Source of the DNA: a bacterium | GTDB lineage: Bacteria; Krumholzibacteriota; Krumholzibacteriia; JACNKJ01 | Assembly: GCA_014382085.1 (NCBI GenBank) | Contig: JACNKJ010000100.1 | Location: 1 to 10,352 of the forward strand | Direction of reading: 5' to 3' | Length of the DNA stretch: 10,352 bases | Shown here: piece by piece, positions 6,197-10,352 of the stretch | How positions within the stretch are numbered: position 1 is the stretch's first letter | Layout: every line of letters starts with the position of its first letter | Translations under genes and position numbers: made by a program | The notes under the pieces: generated by a model | What the model was told of the DNA's origin: nothing | What the model saw: the letters and a program-made list of their open reading frames with translations, nothing else | The model's database searches: none

Positions 6197-9100
6197 ATGG
6201 CATTCGATTTCCTCAAGAAAATGTTCGGCACACAGATGGAGCGGGAACAGAAGAAGTTCCTGCCGATGGTGGATCGTATCAACGGGCATTTTGACACCTA
6301 TCGCGATGTGGATCTGCCGAGTAAAACTCAGGAATTCAGGGATCGCCTGACCCAGGGCGAAACCTTGGACGATATCCTCCCCGAGGCCTTTGCACTTGTG
6401 AAAGAAGCATGTCGTCGCGCCACGGGCACGAGTTGGGAAGTCATGGGCCACGAACAGCCCTGGGAAATGGTGCCCTACGATGTTCAGCTCATCGGCGGTA
6501 TGGCCCTGCATCATGGGAATATCGCGGAGATGGCTACCGGTGAGGGTAAGACCCTGGTGGCCACCCTGCCTCTCTACCTTAATGCCCTAGAGGGCAAAGG
6601 CGCCCACCTGGTCACTGTTAACGATTACCTGGCTGAGCGAGATTCGAAGTGGATGGGGCGCATCTATGAGGATCTCGGACTCACTATCGGGGTGATCCTT
6701 TCGGGCCTCGACCCCGCTCAGCGTCGGGAAGCCTATCTTTGCGACATCACCTACGGCACCAATTCCGAATTCGGATTCGACTACCTTCGCGACAACATGG
6801 CGGGCTCGGCCGAACAACGAGTTCAGCGTGGCTTTCATTACGCCATCGTCGATGAAGTGGACAGCGTGCTCGTGGACGAAGCACGCACGCCTCTGATAAT
6901 TTCGGGGCCTGTGGCTCAATCAAGTTCGGATGAGAAGTTCTTCGAACTGAAGCCTTTGGTGGAAACCCTTTTCAAGCGCCAGCAACGACTCATCAACGAT
7001 CTAACCGCCCAGGCTGAGAAGCTGATCAAAAACGAGGCGCGAGACGATAAAGAAGAGTGGCAGATGGGCACACTGCTGCTGCAGATTCGCCACGGCGCGC
7101 CACGCAACAAGCGTTTCCTGAGGCTCATGCAGGAGTCAGGCACATCCCAGCTCATCAGCCAGGTTGAGAACGCAAACATGCGCGACAAGAGCATGCCCGA
7201 GCTTGATTCGGTGCTCTTCTTTACCCTGGATGAAAAAGGCCACAGCATCGAGCTCACCGAGAAGGGGCTTGATTCTCTCAGCGAAAAAGATCGTCAGCTC
7301 TTCGTCTTGCCAGACCTTTCCGTGAAGCTTGGGGCAATCGATGAGGATTCCTCCCTTGACGCCAAGGACCGCGCTATCGCCCGCGAGGAAGCCCACCGGG
7401 AATTCGCCGAACGCAGCGATCTCATCCACATCATGAATCAACTCATGAAGGCCTACAGCCTTTTCGAGAAGGACGTGGAGTACGTGGTGCAGGATGCCCG
7501 GGTGCAGATTGTGGACGAATTCACCGGGCGCGTGCTGCATGGCCGTCGCTACTCCGATGGATTGCATCAGGCCATCGAAGCCAAGGAAAACGTTCGCATC
7601 GAGGGACAGACCCAGACCTACGCCACGGTGACACTGCAGAACTTCTTCCGTATGTACGACAAGCTATCTGGAATGACGGGCACGGCGATCACCGAGGAAG
7701 GCGAGTTCTTCGAGATCTACAAGTTGAAGGTCATGGTCATTCCCACCAATCGGGACATTGTTCGCGACGATGCGGACGACCGAATTTATCGCACCCGTCG
7801 CGAGAAGGTGGCCGCCATTGTGGAGGAGATCCAGCGTCTCCACCGCATGAAGCTGCCCGTTCTGGTGGGAACGGTTTCCGTGGAATTCAGCGAAACCCTC
7901 AGTCGAATTCTCACTCGCCAAAACGTTGTCCACAACGTGCTCAACGCCAAGCAGCACAAGCGTGAGGCGGAAGTGGTCATGAACGCGGGACAGCCCGGTG
8001 CGGTGACCATCGCCACGAACATGGCGGGACGAGGCACGGACATCAAACTGCATCCCGGAGTGGTGGATGGATCGGCCCTGGTCATCGGCAGCGAGGATAC
8101 CGGGGAGCGCGGACTGCAGATCGTCGGTACTGAGCGACACGAGAGTCGGCGTATTGATCGCCAGCTACGAGGCCGTTCCGGTCGTCAGGGTGATCCCGGC
8201 CGCACGCTCTTCTTCTTGAGCCTAGAAGACACTCTCATGCGTCTATTCAGTGGAGATCGCATCGGAAAAGTGATGGATCGAATGGGCGTGGAGGAGGGCG
8301 AGGTTATCACCCACCCCATGGTGACCAAGGCCATCGAACGGGCACAGGTGAAGGTGGAAGCCCACAACTTCGACATGAGAAAGCACCTGCTCAAATACGA
8401 CGACGTCATGAACATGCAGCGCGAAGTGGTTTATGACCGACGTGGCTACTACCTGGATGCGGACGATCTATCGGAAGAAGCTGACGAGAAGGTGGATCAG
8501 GTGGTCAGCGATATGGTGGACGCCCGGATTAGGGATGGCGACATCCCGGAAAACTGGGCTGCCGAGGAGCTCTTCCTTGAACTGGAAGGCATATTCCTGG
8601 CAGATTTTAACGTGGCTGAAAATGAGTACATGAGCTGGGACAAGGATCTTCTCCGCAATACCATGCAGGAAAAGGCTCGAGCCAGGTTGACCGAGAAGGC
8701 CGCCACCCTTCCCGGAGAGGTCTTTCAACAGGTCCTGCGCTACGCCCTGCTTCGCAGCCTGGATGAAGGTTGGAAGGAGCATCTCCTCGAGCTGGACAAC
8801 CTCAAGAGCGGCATCGGCCTGCGCGCTTATGCGCAGAAGGATCCTCTGGTGGAATTCAAGTCCGAGGCCTTCTCGCTGTTTGAGGATCTCATGCTCCAGG
8901 TGGATCGGGATGCCCTGAATATGCTCTTCCATATGGAAGTGGCCGTTCAGAGGCCCAAGGCCTATGAGGGCGAGGATCTGAGCAAGGTGGAGACCCAGCA
9001 TGAGGAGTCGGGTGGGTTTACCAAGATTCCAGAGCCGGAAACTACCGACGGGCAGGGAAGCCCGCCGCCGGCCTCGGCCATCAGCGCTTCGGGGTCCATG

Positions 9101-9217
9101 CCTAAGCAGGCTAAGTCGCAGCCGGTCAAGGCGGAAGACAAGGTGGGACGTAATGATCCCTGCCCCTGCGGCAGCGGGAAGAAGTACAAGAAGTGCCACG
9201 GCGCCAACATTGAGTGA
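6197..9217 (+). CDS. secA: Preprotein translocase ATPase SecA
   Basis: SecA is the cytoplasmic and membrane-bound motor that drives unfolded preproteins through SecYEG. The product is 1006 aa against 901 in E. coli. Motor motifs are Walker A TGEGKT (114-119), Walker B region VDEVDSVLVDEARTP (218-232), VDEFTGR (439-445), MTGTAITEEGEF, GRGTD (611-615) and the arginine-rich HESRRIDRQLRGRSGRQGDPG from about 647. LKYDDVMNMQREVVYDRR at 732 onward marks the helical scaffold. The tail after about 930 is a Pro/Ser/Lys-rich linker ending in the SEC-C zinc motif, with Cys989, Cys991, Cys1000 and His1001, which binds SecB or ribosomes in known SecAs. Between Pro238 and Asp440 the crosslinking-domain region is some 90 residues longer than in E. 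coli. A GGGAG site at 6187-6191 fixes the start. It has its own promoter. Confidence 0.98.
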   Translation: MAFDFLKKMFGTQMEREQKKFLPMVDRINGHFDTYRDVDLPSKTQEFRDRLTQGETLDDILPEAFALVKEACRRATGTSWEVMGHEQPWEMVPYDVQLIGGMALHHGNIAEMATGEGKTLVATLPLYLNALEGKGAHLVTVNDYLAERDSKWMGRIYEDLGLTIGVILSGLDPAQRREAYLCDITYGTNSEFGFDYLRDNMAGSAEQRVQRGFHYAIVDEVDSVLVDEARTPLIISGPVAQSSSDEKFFELKPLVETLFKRQQRLINDLTAQAEKLIKNEARDDKEEWQMGTLLLQIRHGAPRNKRFLRLMQESGTSQLISQVENANMRDKSMPELDSVLFFTLDEKGHSIELTEKGLDSLSEKDRQLFVLPDLSVKLGAIDEDSSLDAKDRAIAREEAHREFAERSDLIHIMNQLMKAYSLFEKDVEYVVQDARVQIVDEFTGRVLHGRRYSDGLHQAIEAKENVRIEGQTQTYATVTLQNFFRMYDKLSGMTGTAITEEGEFFEIYKLKVMVIPTNRDIVRDDADDRIYRTRREKVAAIVEEIQRLHRMKLPVLVGTVSVEFSETLSRILTRQNVVHNVLNAKQHKREAEVVMNAGQPGAVTIATNMAGRGTDIKLHPGVVDGSALVIGSEDTGERGLQIVGTERHESRRIDRQLRGRSGRQGDPGRTLFFLSLEDTLMRLFSGDRIGKVMDRMGVEEGEVITHPMVTKAIERAQVKVEAHNFDMRKHLLKYDDVMNMQREVVYDRRGYYLDADDLSEEADEKVDQVVSDMVDARIRDGDIPENWAAEELFLELEGIFLADFNVAENEYMSWDKDLLRNTMQEKARARLTEKAATLPGEVFQQVLRYALLRSLDEGWKEHLLELDNLKSGIGLRAYAQKDPLVEFKSEAFSLFEDLMLQVDRDALNMLFHMEVAVQRPKAYEGEDLSKVETQHEESGGFTKIPEPETTDGQGSPPPASAISASGSMPKQAKSQPVKAEDKVGRNDPCPCGSGKKYKKCHGANIE

Positions 9218-9228
9218 CTTGCATTTGC

Positions 9229-9253
9229 ACGGGTAGGCTGCTAGCTTGCCCGT
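9229..9253. other. 10-bp stem-loop between secA and smg
   Basis: ACGGGTAGGC (9229-9238) pairs along its full length with GCTTGCCCGT (9244-9253), counting two G-U pairs, around the 5-nt loop TGCTA. It starts 11 nt after the secA stop and ends 26 nt before the smg ATG. No T-run follows on either strand, so a classical intrinsic terminator is unlikely. Likelier roles are protection of the secA 3' end, processing, or attenuation between secA and smg. Confidence 0.6.
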
Positions 9254-9262
9254 CCGCCGCCG

Positions 9263-9270
9263 AAAGGAAA
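9263..9270 (+). promoter_or_regulatory. Ribosome binding site of smg
   Basis: AAAGGAAA lies 9 nt before the ATG at 9280, a slightly long spacing. It supports that start over the in-frame ATG at 9214, which overlaps the secA stop and would add 22 residues encoded by the hairpin region. Confidence 0.65.
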
Positions 9271-9279
9271 CCGGTCCCC

Positions 9280-9708
9280 ATGCACAAGCGACTGCTGGAA
9301 ATCGTGCTCTACATCCTGGATCGGGCCGACGAAGAAATCATCGATGGAGATAATGGAGCGGAAAGCCTCCAGGATCTTCTCGCCGATGCTGGATTCGATC
9401 GAGAGGACATTGTGCGTGCGCTGCGCTACACCCTGAGTCGCCAGAAGGGCGAATCGGGTGAGTCGGAGCTCATGAAAGACCTGGACGTCAGTTCTGCGAC
9501 CCTCAGCCGCGAGGCCTGGGACTATCTGGAGCGCTTGCGCCAGTTCGGGCTCATCTCGGACGAGGAAAGCGGAGAGGTTCTTCATCGGGCGGCCGACCTT
9601 CCCGGTGACGATGTGGATCTGGAGTCCATTCGTTTCCTAGCGGCTTCGATCATTTTCGACCGGGACGCCTGGGATTTCGGCGTTACCGACGGTATTCGCA
9701 TACACTAA
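9280..9708 (+). CDS. smg: Smg (DUF494) family protein
   Basis: The product is 142 aa, acidic and largely helical, a little shorter than the roughly 157-aa E. coli Smg. The molecular function of the family is not established. Recognition rests on the N-terminal LLEIVLYILD (5-14), comparable to the start of E. coli Smg, the central LLADAGFDREDIVRALRY (33-50), where the family has its AGF...I..AL block, and the C-terminal DLESIRFLAASIIFDRDAW. Context supports it: in E. coli smg lies beside dprA and a topA-like zinc-finger gene, and here it lies directly before topA. No signal peptide or membrane segment is seen. It follows secA after a 62-nt gap containing a hairpin, and topA follows 13 nt later, so smg and topA are probably transcribed together, possibly with secA. 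Confidence 0.8.
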   Translation: MHKRLLEIVLYILDRADEEIIDGDNGAESLQDLLADAGFDREDIVRALRYTLSRQKGESGESELMKDLDVSSATLSREAWDYLERLRQFGLISDEESGEVLHRAADLPGDDVDLESIRFLAASIIFDRDAWDFGVTDGIRIH

Positions 9709-9721
9709 GAGGATAGCCTGC

Positions 9722-10352
9722 ATGGCCAAGACCCTTCTCATTGTCGAGAGTCCCACAAAATCCAAGACTTTCCAGAAGTATCTGGGAGCGGGCTTCAAGG
9801 TGCTCGCCAGTAAGGGTCATGTGATGGACCTGCCTAAAAGCAAGCTGGGAATCGACTTGGAAAACGATTTTGAACCCCAGTACGTAACCATCAAGGGCAA
9901 AGGCGCCTTGCTCAAGCAACTAAAAGCCGAAGCGAAGAAGGCCGATCGCATCCTCCTGGCAACGGACCCCGACCGCGAGGGTGAGGCCATTGCCTGGCAC
10001 CTGAAGCGGCATCTGGAAGAGTCCCAGCCCAATGTTCAGCGCATCATGCTCAACGAAATCACCGAAGGCGCCATCGCCGAAGCGGTTAAGAATCCGGGCG
10101 TTGTGGACAGCAACAAGGTGGAAGCTCAGCAAGCCCGTCGTGTGCTCGACCGCTTGGTGGGCTACCAGATCAGCCCCGTACTCTGGAAAGTCTTCTATTA
10201 TGGTCTCAGCGCCGGGCGTGTGCAAAGCGTGGCCCTACGTCTCATCGTGGAGCGGGAGCGGGAGAGGAAGGCTTTCAACCCGGTGGAGTACTGGTCTTTG
10301 GCCGCTGATTTAAGCACAGATCGAGGCGGTCAGATCGAAAGCAAATTGACCC
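9722..10352 (+). CDS. topA: DNA topoisomerase I (TopA), N-terminal part
   Basis: The gene runs off the end of the window; 210 complete codons are visible. TopA is the type IA enzyme that relaxes negative supercoils. The start ATG follows GAGGA (9709-9713), which directly abuts the smg stop. The TOPRIM domain is complete: LLIVESPTKSKT (5-16) holds the catalytic Glu9, SKGHVMDLP is at 30-38, and LLATDPDREGEAIAWHL holds the metal-binding Asp82, Asp84 and Glu86. Next come NEITEGAI, QQARRVLDRLVGYQISPVLWK and LSAGRVQSVALRLIVERE, which begin the DNA-binding gate region. The nucleophilic tyrosine and any C-terminal zinc fingers lie beyond base 10352. The motif reads ESPTKSKT where E. coli has ESPAKAKT, a conservative change. 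Identification is secure. Confidence 0.96.
   Translation, partial: MAKTLLIVESPTKSKTFQKYLGAGFKVLASKGHVMDLPKSKLGIDLENDFEPQYVTIKGKGALLKQLKAEAKKADRILLATDPDREGEAIAWHLKRHLEESQPNVQRIMLNEITEGAIAEAVKNPGVVDSNKVEAQQARRVLDRLVGYQISPVLWKVFYYGLSAGRVQSVALRLIVERERERKAFNPVEYWSLAADLSTDRGGQIESKLT

Noticed and set aside
8468..9199. Open reading frame of 243 codons on the minus strand, opposite the 3' part of secA
   Set aside because: It is entirely antisense to conserved SecA sequence, its translation resembles no family I know, and no ribosome binding site or gap supports it. It is a shadow of codon bias.
9219..9247. Possible promoter TTGCAT-17 bp-TAGCTT upstream of smg
   Set aside because: Both boxes match the consensus poorly and the -10 candidate lies inside the hairpin; not supportable beside the much better secA promoter.
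1..10352. Mobile element, defence system or CRISPR array
   Set aside because: The whole window is accounted for by housekeeping genes in one direction; no direct repeats, transposase, integrase or array-like spacing was seen.

Overview
This window is compact bacterial housekeeping DNA. All eight genes lie on the + strand, intergenic gaps are short, and GC content looks to be in the mid-50s percent by eye. The organism cannot be named from the sequence. Three things suggest a Gram-negative (diderm) lineage, possibly within or near the FCB (Fibrobacterota/Chlorobiota/Bacteroidota) or Gemmatimonadota-like groups: a SecA with a long insertion in its protein-crosslinking domain, an exported NHL beta-propeller with a C-terminal segment that looks like a FlgD-type Ig-like domain, and the presence of smg. 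Clear Shine-Dalgarno sequences argue against a typical Bacteroidota member. This placement is inference.

Region 1 (1-4230) is a purine biosynthesis run: the 3' end of purN, then purC, purH and guaA. The junctions are very tight: purN/purC overlap as ATGA, purC/purH as TAATG, and purH-guaA are 14 nt apart. Together they cover GAR formylation, SAICAR synthesis, the last two steps to IMP, and amination of XMP to GMP.

Region 2 (4232-6093) continues the same run with two less familiar genes. The first is a secreted NHL-repeat beta-propeller protein whose likely GTG start lies 1 nt after the guaA stop. The second is a small membrane protein of the SEC59/DGK1/VTE5 (CTP-dependent polyprenol/lipid kinase-like) family that overlaps its neighbour by a GTGA junction. 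They look translationally coupled to guaA but have no obvious role in purine synthesis.

Region 3 (6094-10352) begins with a 103-nt gap carrying a good sigma70-type promoter (perfect TTGACA, 17-bp spacer, TATTTT). It drives secA (1006 aa, with the C-terminal zinc-binding SEC-C motif), followed by a DUF494/Smg-family gene and the 5' part of topA. A 10-bp hairpin without a T-tract lies between secA and smg. No tRNA, rRNA, CRISPR array, insertion sequence or phage gene was seen, and no gene-free stretch reaches 300 bases.

I did not find a striking new system. The best leads are the propeller/kinase pair attached to the purine operon, the SecA insertion, and the two intergenic inverted repeats.
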